The notes beneath the pieces are model-generated. The model was not told the origin of the DNA. It worked only from the letters and a program-made list of their open reading frames with translations, and ran no database searches. Made by a program: the position numbers and the translations under genes. From positions 62,001 through 126,000 of the forward strand of contig JAOAPC010000016.1 in NCBI GenBank assembly GCA_025462735.1: 64,000 bases of DNA, read 5' to 3'. Each line of letters starts with the position of its first letter. The stretch's first letter is position 1. Source of the stretch: Acidobacteriaceae bacterium (GTDB lineage: Bacteria > Acidobacteriota > Terriglobia > Terriglobales > Acidobacteriaceae). Positions 18,649-27,563 of this stretch are shown here, piece by piece.

Positions 18649-18992
18649 GTGTGGGTCGGACATTCTTGTCCGACAAGCGGTTTACGTGACGCCTCGTCTC
18701 GGAGGCTACTTGAGGGGATGCTCTTAGGATTCAGTTAGTGGTTTCTGTATCAGAGCGCGTCTTTAGACGTGAGACGTGCCGCATTTCGTCCGGACTAACA
18801 GGAAGCGAGCTTCAGCGAAGCCATGTTTCTATTCAGAATGCCGCAGGGGCTAAAGCCCCAAATCTTCCGCGGCCATGGCTGGCACGTCTAAAGACGTGCC
18901 CTGATACGACCCACGAATAACTAGTCCGGAATCGCGGGCGAGGGCGCCCGCGCCACACACGCACTTGTCGGACAGGAGTGTCCGACCCACAC
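18649..18992. repeat. 344-bp nested palindromic element
   Basis: The terminal 29-bp arms (18649-18677 and 18964-18992) are inverted copies that match at 27 of 29 positions (GTGTGGGTCGGACA.../...GTCCGACCCACAC). Inside, a second inverted pair (GTATCAGAGCGCGTCTTTAGACGTG at about 18746 against CACGTCTAAAGACGTGCCCTGATAC at about 18882) encloses a GGGGCTAAAGCCCC palindrome. It has no coding capacity and looks like a miniature inverted-repeat element. It separates two convergent genes and could also stop transcription. Confidence 0.82.
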
Positions 18993-18997
18993 GGCCA

Positions 18998-19723
18998 TCA
19001 GCGCACTAAGCGATCCAGCAAAAAGAACACCGCCACGCCAAGCAGCACTACCATCGCCATCTTCCCTCCTGGCTCGCGGTTTACTTCGGGCATCAGGTCT
19101 GACGCGGCAACATAGATTGTGACTCCGCCCGAAAGCGGCAGGCCAATCCCGACCTGTTGCTTCAACAGGGCCATGGTAAGGACTCCGGCAAACGTCGCCC
19201 CTCCCAACAGGACAGAAGCTCCCCATGCCAGCCGCTTGCTGCGGCCGCTGGCCAGCATCACCGAGGCTACGGTGAAGCCTTCGGGAATTTTGTGAAGAAA
19301 TATCGCGACAAAAATCACCCAGCCAAGCCGGTTCGAAATGATGAAGCCCGAGGCTATGGCGATTCCGTCGAAGAAGGTGTGGATCATTAGACCAAGCAGC
19401 ACTGAGAATCCTTTGTGTGCCGATACAAATTGGTCGTGGTGGGTCTCTTCGCCGAAGTGAAAGTGCGGAGTAACCGTGTGCTCGAAGAAATGGATGATCA
19501 GGTAACCAATAAGGATAAGTAATGCCGCGCTTCGGCCGCGCAGCTCCAGGCTGTCGGGAATGATTTCGATGATAGCGGTGGCGAGCATGAAACCCGCGCC
19601 CAGGGCCACGAAATACTTTAGATAGGAACGCTCCCACTGTCGCCGGACGATAATCGTCCCGCCAAAAACGTTCGCGGCTGCTGCGGTCAACCCGAGCAGA
19701 AGACTGAGCAGGATGGGGTGCAT
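18998..19723 (-). CDS. ZIP-family metal transporter
   Basis: The 241-residue membrane protein has about eight predicted hydrophobic segments. The conserved ZIP metal-site motifs are HTFFDGIAIA (TM4, about 113-122) and HKIPEG (TM5, about 142-147). A His-rich stretch (HTVTPHFHFGEETHHDQ, about 81-97) lies in the loop between TM3 and TM4, as in other ZIP proteins. The family carries zinc and sometimes iron, manganese or other divalent ions into the cytoplasm. No metal regulator is adjacent. Confidence 0.9.
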   Translation of the reverse strand: MHPILLSLLLGLTAAAANVFGGTIIVRRQWERSYLKYFVALGAGFMLATAIIEIIPDSLELRGRSAALLILIGYLIIHFFEHTVTPHFHFGEETHHDQFVSAHKGFSVLLGLMIHTFFDGIAIASGFIISNRLGWVIFVAIFLHKIPEGFTVASVMLASGRSKRLAWGASVLLGGATFAGVLTMALLKQQVGIGLPLSGGVTIYVAASDLMPEVNREPGGKMAMVVLLGVAVFFLLDRLVR

Positions 19724-20146
19724 CGAGAGTGGGCAATGATAGCAGAGGCGCAGCTATCAGCCATCAGTTGATGAACCGTTAGCCGTTAGCCGTCAACTGT
19801 TCACTTTCCCAGTTCACGTTCCCAGATCATTTTCCCAGATCATTCCAAACCCAAACGCCTTGTCATTCCGAACCGCTTTAGCGGTGAGGAATCTGGTGTA
19901 CCAAACGGCACTGGTGGCGAACGGAAAAGCAGATTCCTCAGATCTAAAGGTCTTCGGGAATGACATCGTTTTCCCTGAAGTGATGTTTCTGATGGCTGAC
20001 GGCTGAGAGCTGAGAGCTGATGGCTGATGGCTGATGGCTAACCCAGCCCTCCTGTGCAAAACGGCACCAACTTTTATCTTTCTATCGTCGTGCGAATAAA
20101 GTTATAGTGAAACTGCTCAGCGGTTCCCACGACAACTGACCTGTTG
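19724..20146. repeat. Repeat-filled divergent gap upstream of ftsQ
   Basis: It holds two blocks of the ATCAGCC-type words (19751-19795, 19984-20042) around an inverted pair (19860-19965) that starts TTGTCATTCCGAACCGCTTTAGCGG and ends with CAGATTCCTCAG...GGAATGACAT. No gene was seen. The bases just before ftsQ (TTTTATCTTTCTATCG...GTTATAGTG) are the only AT-rich stretch and may hold its promoter. Confidence 0.65.
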
Positions 20147-21475
20147 ATGGCGCGAAGAAGCGGTACCACCATCCAGGAAGAGTTGTACCCGACGGCCGAC
20201 GACACGGCGCGCGAAGAACTGGACGACGCTCGCCTGCTCGACTTGGACGCGGAGAAGGAATCGCCATTCCTGCGGGCGCAGAAGCGCGTCTCTGTTCGCC
20301 GCAGCCCACTCCCGAAAAAAACTGCTGCCCGGCTGTTGTGGGTGGCCTTGGCCATTTTGGTTACCGGCATCGCTGCCATTGCAGCGACGATGCTGCATCA
20401 CTACGGCGAACGCTCGTGGCGTTTCCGGCTGGACTCGAGCGACAACATCGAACTGGCCGGCCTCAGCAACGTGACCCGCTCGCAAATTATGGAAGTCATG
20501 GGCGGCGACATTGGGCGCAATGTCTTCTTTATCCCTCTTGATCAGCGGCAGAAGCAACTGGAGCAGATTCCCTGGGTAGCCACGGCCAGCGTAATGCGCT
20601 TTGCTCCGAACCGGATCAGCATCCAGATTCACGAGCGCGCGCCCGTGGCCTTCGCCCGTGTGGGCTCGAAAGTCGCTCTGGTTGACGCGGGCGGCGTGCT
20701 GATGGAACTCACTAACAAGAAAAAGTTTTCGTTTCCCGTGATTGTAGGCATGTCCGCGAACGAGCCGCTTTCGACACGCTCCATCCGCATGAAAACTTTC
20801 AATGAGCTGGTGCGCCAACTGGACTCCAGCGGCGGTCATTATTCGCAAGACCTCAGCGAAGTGGATTTGACCGATCCCGAAGATGTGAAGGTGCTCACGA
20901 ACGATGCCGACGGCGAGGTGCTGGTGCACCTGGGGTCTTCGAACTATCTCGATCGCTTCAAAATTTATGTGGGACACCTGCGCGAGTGGCGGCAGCAGTT
21001 CGCAAAGCTTGAATCGGTGGATCTGCGCTATGACCGGCAGATCATTGTGAATCCGGATTTGCGCGGAGCGGCGCGCCAACCCATGCTCACGGCATCTGCG
21101 GCGAAAGCTGCAATTGCTGCAGGCGTAAAACCGAGCGCCCTGCTGAATCGCAAGGCCGTGAGGGCTTCCGCGCCGCACATAGTTTTTGTGAAGCCGGTGA
21201 AGAACACGAGGACGAAGACCTGGACGGCTTCGGCTTCGGCTTCGGCTTCCTCAACCGTTTCGCAAAGACCTCGTAAGCCCGGAACGCCAGCGGGAAGGAT
21301 CAAGCCTGCATCGATCCGCCGTCGGGAAAAGCAATGGCAGACACATAAACGGTGGGTGCCCGCGAAGCATGCGACGCCGAAGCCAGCAGCGGTTCCGGTG
21401 GCCTCGCAATTAAAACTCTCGCCAGGAATGCAGAAGCCAAGCCCTGCGATCGCGAAAGGACAGGAAACCCACTAA
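20147..21475 (+). CDS. ftsQ: Cell division protein FtsQ (DivIB)
   Basis: The start at the ATG 20147 gives a 442-residue bitopic protein: a charged cytoplasmic N-terminus, one membrane segment (about 62-82), then a POTRA domain (about 96-166, with IELAGLSNVTRSQIMEV and IPWVATASVMR). The FtsQ domain continues to about 310 (YLDRFKIYVGHLREW, VDLRYDRQI). The order FtsQ-FtsA-FtsZ confirms the identity. FtsQ recruits the FtsL/FtsB complex to the divisome in the periplasm. The C-terminal 120 residues are an unusual Ala/Lys/Pro/Arg-rich tail with a run of GGCTTC hexamers (about 21227-21250) coding Ala-Ser repeats, absent from typical FtsQ. Confidence 0.93.
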   Translation: MARRSGTTIQEELYPTADDTAREELDDARLLDLDAEKESPFLRAQKRVSVRRSPLPKKTAARLLWVALAILVTGIAAIAATMLHHYGERSWRFRLDSSDNIELAGLSNVTRSQIMEVMGGDIGRNVFFIPLDQRQKQLEQIPWVATASVMRFAPNRISIQIHERAPVAFARVGSKVALVDAGGVLMELTNKKKFSFPVIVGMSANEPLSTRSIRMKTFNELVRQLDSSGGHYSQDLSEVDLTDPEDVKVLTNDADGEVLVHLGSSNYLDRFKIYVGHLREWRQQFAKLESVDLRYDRQIIVNPDLRGAARQPMLTASAAKAAIAAGVKPSALLNRKAVRASAPHIVFVKPVKNTRTKTWTASASASASSTVSQRPRKPGTPAGRIKPASIRRREKQWQTHKRWVPAKHATPKPAAVPVASQLKLSPGMQKPSPAIAKGQETH

Positions 21476-21477
21476 CG

Positions 21478-22695
21478 ATGCCGAAGCCGAATGAACAATT
21501 CTTGACCGCGATTGACGTTGGAAGCGCAAAGACTTGTGTGCTGGTGGCCGAGTTCACGGAGAACGGGCTGCGCTATCGCGGGCATGGGCTGGCGGACTCG
21601 CGCGGATCGCGCAAAGGCATCATTGTCGATTTGGAAAGAGCCGTGGCCACGATCCAGAAGGCGGTTGAACGGGCCGAGGACAGCGCCGGAATTCCGATTG
21701 AGCATGCATTCTTAGGGGTTTCCGGCTCTCATGTTCGCGGGGTCAATACGCATGGTGGGTTGGTCTTCAGTCGCGCCCGCGAGATTGGGCGAGAGGAAAT
21801 TAGACAAGCCGTCGATAAAGCCCGCGCTATTCCCCTGCCCCCGGATCGCGAAGTCCTCCATCTGTTGCCGCAGGAGTTCATCCTTGATGAACAACATGGC
21901 GTACATGATCCGCTGGGCATGATTGCGACCCGGCTTGAAGTTCGCGTGCATATGATCACTGCTGCGACTTCGGCAACGCAGAATGTGATTACGGCAGTGA
22001 ATCGAGCGGGCGTGCATGTGGACGATACGGTTTTCGAGCCGCTCGCCTGCGCAGATTCGGTCCTGCGCTCTGACGAACGCGAGCTGGGAATTTGCCTTGC
22101 AGATATTGGCGCGGGATCGACAAACCTGGTTGTGATTCAGGAGGGCGCGGTTGCGCACAGTGCGGTGCTGCCCGTCGGCGGCGACCATTTTACAAGCGAC
22201 CTTTCCGTGGGACTGTGCACACCGCTGATCGAATCGGAGAAGATCAAAAAACTCTTCGGCAACGCGATTGTCACGCTCATTCCAGAAGGAAACGAAGTCG
22301 AAGTTCCTTGCGTCGGGGACCGTCCATCGCGCATGGTTTCGCAGCGCCTGATCGGCGAAATCCTGGAACCGCGAGCCCGCGAGCTCTTCGAAATGTTGCG
22401 CGAGAACCTGCGTCACGCGGGAATGCTCGAAGTTTGCGCAGCGGGGGTGGTCATCAGCGGCGGCGGTTCGCGATTGCCCGGCCTTATGGACATTGCAGAT
22501 TCTGTGCTGCGCAAGCCGGTCCGCATGGCTTGGCCGGTCCCGATCGCAAAAATGCCTTCCGCATTGGCGGAACCCGAATTCGCAACCGTGCTGGGAATGG
22601 TCGTGTATGGGCACCGCGCACGCACGGCAAGAGGTGCGCTCGATGAGCGGTGGAGTTCGAAGTTGAAATCCATGCTGGTGGGAAAGGGAGCGTAG
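21478..22695 (+). CDS. ftsA: Cell division protein FtsA
   Basis: The ATG at 21478 is two bases after the ftsQ stop, with AGGA upstream. It gives 405 residues starting MPKPNEQFLTAIDVGSAKT; the open frame extends upstream into ftsQ but that part has no FtsA homology. Actin-like motifs are present: phosphate 1 AIDVGSAKT, the SHUTIVE-like 1C region (GVSGSHVRGV), phosphate 2 LADIGAGSTNLVV, and the adenosine motif VISGGGSRLPG. FtsA polymerises on the membrane and anchors FtsZ; the expected amphipathic C-terminal helix is present as WSSKLKSMLVG. Translationally coupled to ftsQ. Confidence 0.96.
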   Translation: MPKPNEQFLTAIDVGSAKTCVLVAEFTENGLRYRGHGLADSRGSRKGIIVDLERAVATIQKAVERAEDSAGIPIEHAFLGVSGSHVRGVNTHGGLVFSRAREIGREEIRQAVDKARAIPLPPDREVLHLLPQEFILDEQHGVHDPLGMIATRLEVRVHMITAATSATQNVITAVNRAGVHVDDTVFEPLACADSVLRSDERELGICLADIGAGSTNLVVIQEGAVAHSAVLPVGGDHFTSDLSVGLCTPLIESEKIKKLFGNAIVTLIPEGNEVEVPCVGDRPSRMVSQRLIGEILEPRARELFEMLRENLRHAGMLEVCAAGVVISGGGSRLPGLMDIADSVLRKPVRMAWPVPIAKMPSALAEPEFATVLGMVVYGHRARTARGALDERWSSKLKSMLVGKGA

Positions 22696-22780
22696 GGCAG
22701 TGGCGAGTGGTTAGTGAGCCCGTGCCAAAAAAATTCAGAAGTAAGAATGAAGAATGCAGAAGTAACAAGCCTGAAATCCA

Positions 22781-22860
22781 GGACCGACGACTGAAAGCGA
22801 CGACCGACAACAACGACCACAGGCCAACGACGAACGACCAACGACGCGGGACGAAAGACC
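22781..22860. repeat. CGAC-rich simple repeat between ftsA and ftsZ
   Basis: Degenerate units of ACGACCGACA/ACGACCAACG repeat about eight times (GACCGACGACTG, CGACCGACAACAACGACC, ACGAACGACCAACGACG). It lies in the 190-base spacer just before the ftsZ ribosome site and would be transcribed if ftsA-ftsZ is one unit. Confidence 0.6.
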
Positions 22861-22887
22861 AACTACCGAATCACACGAGGTGAGGTA

Positions 22888-24099
22888 ATGAAAAAAGAGA
22901 GCAACAACGAAATTCGCATCAGCTACAATGACGATTCCCGCAACGACGCACGCATTAAAGTGATCGGCGTGGGCGGCGGCGGAGGCAACGCCGTAAACCG
23001 AATGATTGATGCCGGCATGGACGGCATTGAGTTCATCACCGCAAATACCGACTTGCAGGCGCTGCGTATGTCGCGCGCACCCATGAAAATTCAACTTGGT
23101 GTGAAGCTCACCAACGGCTTGGGTGCTGGCGCCAATCCGGAGATTGGGCGGAAAGCTGCCCTCGAAGATTCCGACAAGATCATTGAAGCGCTCGAAGGCG
23201 CAGACATGGTTTTCGTGACCACGGGCCTTGGCGGCGGCACCGGCACTGGCGCGGCTCCAATCATTGCGTCGCTGGCGAGCGAAATGGGCGCGCTTACGGT
23301 CGCGGTCGTGACCAAGCCATTCGCTTTCGAAGGCAAGCGCCGAATGCAGCAGGCGGAGCGCGGAGTCGCCGAGCTGATGGATTCGGTCGACACAACTATC
23401 GTGATTCCCAACGAGAAGCTGCTCGCCGTGGCACAGGATGCCGGCTTCTTCGAGTCATTCCGGGTGGCCGATGACATTCTGCGCCAAGGCGTGCAGGGAA
23501 TTTCCGACATCATCACAATCCCTGGGATCATCAACCGCGATTTCGCCGACGTAAAGGCGATTATGGCGCGCATGGGATACGCGGTGATGGGCACGGCCAG
23601 CGCCAACGGCTCCCGCCGCGCAACCGAAGCCGCGCAGAAAGCAATTGCCTCGCCGTTGCTCGAAGCCGGGGCCATCGATGGCGCTCGCGGAATCCTCATC
23701 AACATCACCGGATCGGCATCGCTCAAGTTAGCGGAGGTTCAGGAGGCGTGCAGCATCATTCAAAACGCCGCTCATGAAGACGCCAACATCATCTTCGGCG
23801 CCGTATTGGACGAAAAGATGAAAGATGCGGTGAAGATCACTGTCATCGCAACCGGGTTCAAAGAAGAAGACCGACCACGGCGGAAGAGCGAGTCCACGGG
23901 ATTCACCGTAAATTCAGATGACGACTTCGACTCGGAGCCCGCAGCGCCGTCGATGGTGATGGAAGCTCCACAGTCTGCCCCGTCGGCTTCGGGGGAAGTG
24001 ATCTCGCTCGACAACATGCGCACCGCCATGATCGCAAATTTCGAGCAGGCGGATTTGGATGTGCCGGCGTTTCTGAGAAAGAGAGGCGACTCGGCGTAA
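22888..24099 (+). CDS. ftsZ: Cell division GTPase FtsZ
   Basis: The ATG at 22888 follows GAGGTGAGGTA. The 403-residue protein has a short N-terminal extension, the GTP-binding start [17 protein letters not shown] (about 28-44) and the tubulin signature [10 protein letters not shown] (about 112-121). The T7 catalytic region [11 protein letters not shown] is intact. After an acidic, Ser-rich linker (about 325-385) comes a C-terminal peptide [10 protein letters not shown] that matches the FtsA/ZipA-binding tail. FtsZ forms the cytokinetic ring at mid-cell. The genomic order and intact motifs make this a confident call. Confidence 0.97.
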   Translation: MKKESNNEIRISYNDDSRNDARIKVIGVGGGGGNAVNRMIDAGMDGIEFITANTDLQALRMSRAPMKIQLGVKLTNGLGAGANPEIGRKAALEDSDKIIEALEGADMVFVTTGLGGGTGTGAAPIIASLASEMGALTVAVVTKPFAFEGKRRMQQAERGVAELMDSVDTTIVIPNEKLLAVAQDAGFFESFRVADDILRQGVQGISDIITIPGIINRDFADVKAIMARMGYAVMGTASANGSRRATEAAQKAIASPLLEAGAIDGARGILINITGSASLKLAEVQEACSIIQNAAHEDANIIFGAVLDEKMKDAVKITVIATGFKEEDRPRRKSESTGFTVNSDDDFDSEPAAPSMVMEAPQSAPSASGEVISLDNMRTAMIANFEQADLDVPAFLRKRGDSA

Positions 24100-24166
24100 C
24101 AGAGGTTCTGCCGGTCGCGGCGAACGGAACGCAGCTGACCATCACCGAGTATCTGGCGCTCACGGA

Positions 24167-24571
24167 TCAAGGCTTCAGCCAGATTATCGGGAAGCCATGA
24201 CCAAGGCGGCGAAAATCAGAATCGCTGGTAACCACTGTCGCCTTGTGCTCAAGAGCCAGCGCTGCGACGAAGCTGTCAACGTAATAGAGTTTGTATCTGG
24301 ATTTGATGTCCGCAGCCTGGATGGCCCGTTGCGGAGTGACGTCTACCAACCTGAACGGCAGCGGATACAACGCGCTCATGATTGCAGCGGCGCGATCAGG
24401 TCCGTGCTCCCGCAGGATTCCGCCGTAGACTTCGCCGTAATTGACTGCTGACATCCAGATCTCAGCCCGCCCTCGAATGGCTTCCTTCAAGATCGCGTTT
24501 ACCCTGTCTGCGGCGGACTTTTTTTGCAAGAAGGCAAACAGAGCGCTGGCGTCAAACACGTAAATCTTCAC
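24167..24571 (-). CDS. PIN-domain toxin, VapC type
   Basis: The 134-residue protein is a typical single PIN domain. Acidic metal-site candidates are D8 (VFDASALFAFL), E47 (NYGEVYGG), D99 (YYVDSFVAALA) and D118 (TSDSDF). VapC-type PIN proteins are Mg-dependent ribonucleases that inhibit translation when freed from the antitoxin. It overlaps the upstream AbrB-type antitoxin gene by 4 bases, the usual arrangement of these modules. The target RNA is unknown. Confidence 0.92.
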   Translation of the reverse strand: MKIYVFDASALFAFLQKKSAADRVNAILKEAIRGRAEIWMSAVNYGEVYGGILREHGPDRAAAIMSALYPLPFRLVDVTPQRAIQAADIKSRYKLYYVDSFVAALALEHKATVVTSDSDFRRLGHGFPIIWLKP

Positions 24572-24813
24572 GACTTGGACTTACCCTCTTTACGGTGCTC
24601 GTCTTCCCATTTCGCCAGTAAATCCGGGCCGTCGGCCAGGCAACCCATAACTCGATCAATGTACTCCTCGGTGACAGGTTGCAGGACAATTCGGCCAAAC
24701 TGATCTTCCAGAAACTTCACGCGGGTCCCAGCCTGAATACCGTGCCGGCGACGGAGTTCGGCCGGAATCACGAGTTGGCCCTTGGATGTAAATGTAGCAC
24801 TTATTTCCTTCAT
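24568..24813 (-). CDS. AbrB/SpoVT-fold antitoxin
   Basis: The 81-residue protein opens with a swapped-hairpin DNA-binding domain (about 5-48): FTSKGQLVIPAELRRRHGI, typical of the AbrB/MazE fold. The C-terminal part (about 50-81) is charged and should bind and mask the PIN toxin encoded just downstream. Such antitoxins usually repress their own operon by binding a palindrome over the promoter; TACATACTATCATAAGTA at about 24816-24834 is an AT-rich candidate operator. Confidence 0.9.
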   Translation of the reverse strand: MKEISATFTSKGQLVIPAELRRRHGIQAGTRVKFLEDQFGRIVLQPVTEEYIDRVMGCLADGPDLLAKWEDEHRKEGKSKS

Positions 24814-25001
24814 GGCTTACATACTATCATAAGTAAGACGTGCTGAGTTTTTGAGGTTAAGCCCATTGCGCATGCTTCGTCTCCCTACGTATTTGGTCGA
24901 AGAGGAGCTTCCTGGACATAGGCGCACAGGCGAATCTTTGTGCGCCGCCATCTCCTTTGTGGTCTAATCGTCGGGGTTCAATTTCCGATTCAGGAGGCAC
25001 T

Positions 25002-25619
25002 ATGCGGTCGTCAAGAACAAACCTTTTAGTCGCTGTCTTACTGTTGGCTGTTACCTCCGCGGCTGCCGCCCAGGAAAAGGCCGCGCCCATGAAGTCGCAC
25101 ATGCAAAAAGCAGAGGTTTCGGACGCGCAATACACAGCCCAGGCGCTCTCGGCCGCGCCGAAATCGATTGCAAAAGATGCTAGTGTGGTCCGCATGGACG
25201 AAGACGGCAAGATGCGGACCCTTCGCGAAGGCAAGAATGGCTTCACCTGCATGGTCATGGCGACCAACAAGATGTGCAATGACGCCAACAGCATGGATTT
25301 TTTTGGCGCCATGATGAAAGGCGAGTCCCCTACCGACAAACTCGGCATTTCTTACATGCTGGCCGGAGATGAAGGGGCCAGCAATACCGACCCGAAGGCC
25401 ACCAAGAAGACCGCCGACAATCACTGGGTGGTGACCGGGCCTCACATTATGGTCACGGGCGCCACGTCGAAGAGCCTGGGTTACACCGAAGCCGCCGATC
25501 CCGACCCCACCCAGCCATTCATGATGTGGGCAGGCACGCCGTATGAGCACGCGATGGTTCCCGTTGCAGGCTCGAAGCCGATGGCGAAGACTGCGATGGC
25601 AGAATCAGATAAGAAGTAA
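25002..25619 (+). CDS. Small secreted protein of unknown function
   Basis: The ATG at 25002 has AGGAGG about 5 bases upstream. The 205-residue protein has a signal peptide (about 1-25, ending AAAAQ). The mature part has one likely disulfide pair (FTCMVM...NKMCNDA), several Met-rich patches and conserved-looking WVVTGPHIMV and FMMWAGTPYEH segments. The family seems widespread in soil bacteria but I cannot name it. It is followed closely by the convergent aminotransferase gene. Confidence 0.8.
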   Translation: MRSSRTNLLVAVLLLAVTSAAAAQEKAAPMKSHMQKAEVSDAQYTAQALSAAPKSIAKDASVVRMDEDGKMRTLREGKNGFTCMVMATNKMCNDANSMDFFGAMMKGESPTDKLGISYMLAGDEGASNTDPKATKKTADNHWVVTGPHIMVTGATSKSLGYTEAADPDPTQPFMMWAGTPYEHAMVPVAGSKPMAKTAMAESDKK

Positions 25620-25670
25620 TCAAGGAACAAACGCTTCGGTTGTGGCGTCGCACCGGAGCATTTTGTCCAT

Positions 25671-26795
25671 TCAGGCTGTGACCATCTTCGCGGACCAGCT
25701 CGTCACGAACTCTTCCAGACGGTCAAGTGCTTTGCCGAAGTTGTCTCCGGACGCGGCAAAACCGAAACGGAAATGCGAGGGCGCGTCGAAACAGTCTCCG
25801 GGCGCGAACAAGATTCCGCGCTCGGCGGCGGCCTTGCAGAAGGAACGGGTGTCCTCTCCGCTCACCAGCCACGGGAATCCCGTCATTCCGCCCTGCGGGC
25901 GGATCCAGCCGAAAACGTCGGTATGAGCGGCCATAAAGCGGTCCAATTGCTGAAGATTCCGGGTGGCGGCTTCCTGAGTTTTCTTGAGAACTACGGCGTG
26001 ATTGCGGATGGCGATCTCCGCAAGAATCTCGCCAGCGGTGTTGTTGCAGACCGAAAAATAGGCGCGCGCGGTCCAGTATTGCTCACGCCGCCGGGCGTCG
26101 CGCTCGATCATCCATCCGGTACGCGTTCCAGCTAGCGGGAAAGCTTTCGACAAGTCGTTGATCACCGTGGCGTGCGGCAGGCGCGCAGCGGATTGGCTTT
26201 CGCGACCGTGATAGATCGGGTGATAGACCTCGTCGCTAACGAGCTGAATGCCGCGCTGCGACGCGAACTCATGCAGGGCCTCCATTTCAGAGTCGCTCAT
26301 GGTGGCGCCCGTTGGATGGTGCGGACTGTTGACCAGGATCAGCTTCGTTCTCGAATCCGCGAGGCGTTTGATCTCGTCCAGATCAATTTGGAAGTTGTTC
26401 TCCCGGCGTACGCGGTAGAAACGTATCTCGATGCCCAGTGACTCGGGCAGCGCCGAGAACGTCGCGAAGCCGGGCAGCGGCAGGATCACGTTCGCGCCGG
26501 ATTCGGCGGCGAGCCACATAAGAACGGTCAACGCTTCGGATGCGCCGGTGACCACCTGCACGCAGTCCACGCTGACCCCCTGCATCTCGGCAATCGCTTC
26601 GCGCAAAGTGTCGGCACCTGCGGGGCGGCCGTAGACCACCTTGTGGTTCAGGTAACGCTCGCGAGCCTGCTCGCCACCGAGATCGAGGAGCTGGTTGGCT
26701 GTCCAAATCGGACCGGTGCTGGCGGCGAGATTGAACTCGATCCCGTGTTCGTAGGTGTCGAGCCAGGCGTCGAGGAGGAAGGGTTTCAACCGCAT
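25671..26795 (-). CDS. Class I/II PLP-dependent aminotransferase
   Basis: The 374-residue protein is of normal length for fold-type I aminotransferases. PLP-site features are NSPHHPTG (156-163), SDEVYHP (187-193) and the Schiff-base Lys K217 in NDLSKAFPLAGTR. A TGASEAL segment binds the phosphate. The relatively short N-terminus (MRLKPFLLDAWLDTYE) and the overall pattern place it among MalY/AspC-like enzymes of uncertain substrate, possibly capreomycidine-synthase-like or an amino-acid aminotransferase. No pathway partner is adjacent. Confidence 0.9.
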   Translation of the reverse strand: MRLKPFLLDAWLDTYEHGIEFNLAASTGPIWTANQLLDLGGEQARERYLNHKVVYGRPAGADTLREAIAEMQGVSVDCVQVVTGASEALTVLMWLAAESGANVILPLPGFATFSALPESLGIEIRFYRVRRENNFQIDLDEIKRLADSRTKLILVNSPHHPTGATMSDSEMEALHEFASQRGIQLVSDEVYHPIYHGRESQSAARLPHATVINDLSKAFPLAGTRTGWMIERDARRREQYWTARAYFSVCNNTAGEILAEIAIRNHAVVLKKTQEAATRNLQQLDRFMAAHTDVFGWIRPQGGMTGFPWLVSGEDTRSFCKAAAERGILFAPGDCFDAPSHFRFGFAASGDNFGKALDRLEEFVTSWSAKMVTA

Positions 26796-26948
26796 CAGGC
26801 CACCTCCGGGCAGATCGACGTTGCAGTTGAATATCCCGCGAATCTGCTTGTTACTCGATTCTAATCTAAGCCTATGCCCAAGAACGCGGCCGGCGCGCTG
26901 GCGGGGTGCCCCATTTCTCGCGTCTTCTGCGAGAAGTCGGCGCGGAAC

Positions 26949-27461
26949 TCATAAAGTCCAATCACTATATTTCAAGCGACGTTCAGCCGCATAATGCGGG
27001 CGATTAGTGAGCGCCAGGATGAGAGCAACCGCAGCCGTTGTAAATTGTCCCCTGGGCTCAACGTGTACATCTTTGTAATTCTTCGCAGAAAATTCTAAGT
27101 TCCCGCACAGGTCCTTCAATTTCTGGTCACTGAATGATGAGTGGACGTTGTGAGCGAAGACGTTTCGTATTTTCCGGACCTTTTCGCATTCCCGATACTC
27201 ATCTTCCGACAACACACCTAACGCAAAGGCCGCCAATGATCTCGCCGAAAGCGTGCCGAGCGGCGCATTAAACCCCTCCAGCAGACGACTTGTTTCCGGG
27301 TGATTCAGAAGAAAAGAACGTATGCATCGCCCCAAGAGATCTTCAATCATCGTCGCTGCAATGAGAGCGGCTCCGCGCTCTGACTCTTTGTTTAAAGCAT
27401 CAAGAAAAGCTTTAAACTCGCGCAAGTGAGGATAGGTTTCTTCAAATGGTCGCATAGACAT
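26949..27461 (-). CDS. MltR-like protein
   Basis: I chose the start at 27461 (MSMRPFEETYPH), giving 170 residues, because upstream codons overlap the divergent gene and are not family-like. The helical core ALNKESERGAALIAATMIEDLLG and the RNVFAHN motif match the MltR (mannitol operon repressor)/DUF4145-like fold. Bacterial relatives are often found near restriction or defence genes rather than mannitol genes, and there is no mannitol gene here. RNVFAHN is reminiscent of HEPN-like RNase motifs (Rx4-6H); whether it is catalytic cannot be judged. It is divergent from the Abi-like gene with a 102-base shared promoter region. Confidence 0.72.
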   Translation of the reverse strand: MSMRPFEETYPHLREFKAFLDALNKESERGAALIAATMIEDLLGRCIRSFLLNHPETSRLLEGFNAPLGTLSARSLAAFALGVLSEDEYRECEKVRKIRNVFAHNVHSSFSDQKLKDLCGNLEFSAKNYKDVHVEPRGQFTTAAVALILALTNRPHYAAERRLKYSDWTL

Positions 27462-27563
27462 GCTTACGCAGTTCAGCCCTCGACTTCTCTGCGGGGCCGG
27501 CCCACTCTTTGCGTTTTCAAAGGGTTGGGAATTGGCAGCGTCGATAAATAGTAGACTTTTTCC

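Noticed and set aside
18921-19736. 271-codon minus-strand frame
   Set aside because: It overlaps the ZIP transporter in another frame and runs into the palindromic element; composition is Arg/Pro-rich.
20117-21178. 353-codon minus-strand frame
   Set aside because: It is antisense to ftsQ and has a His/Arg/Ala-rich composition typical of shadow frames.
21712-22614. 300-codon minus-strand frame
   Set aside because: It is antisense to ftsA, with no recognisable motif.
22781-22860. A coding extension between ftsA and ftsZ
   Set aside because: The frame through the CGAC repeat is low-complexity (Arg/Asp/Asn/Thr) and both flanking genes have well-defined ends.
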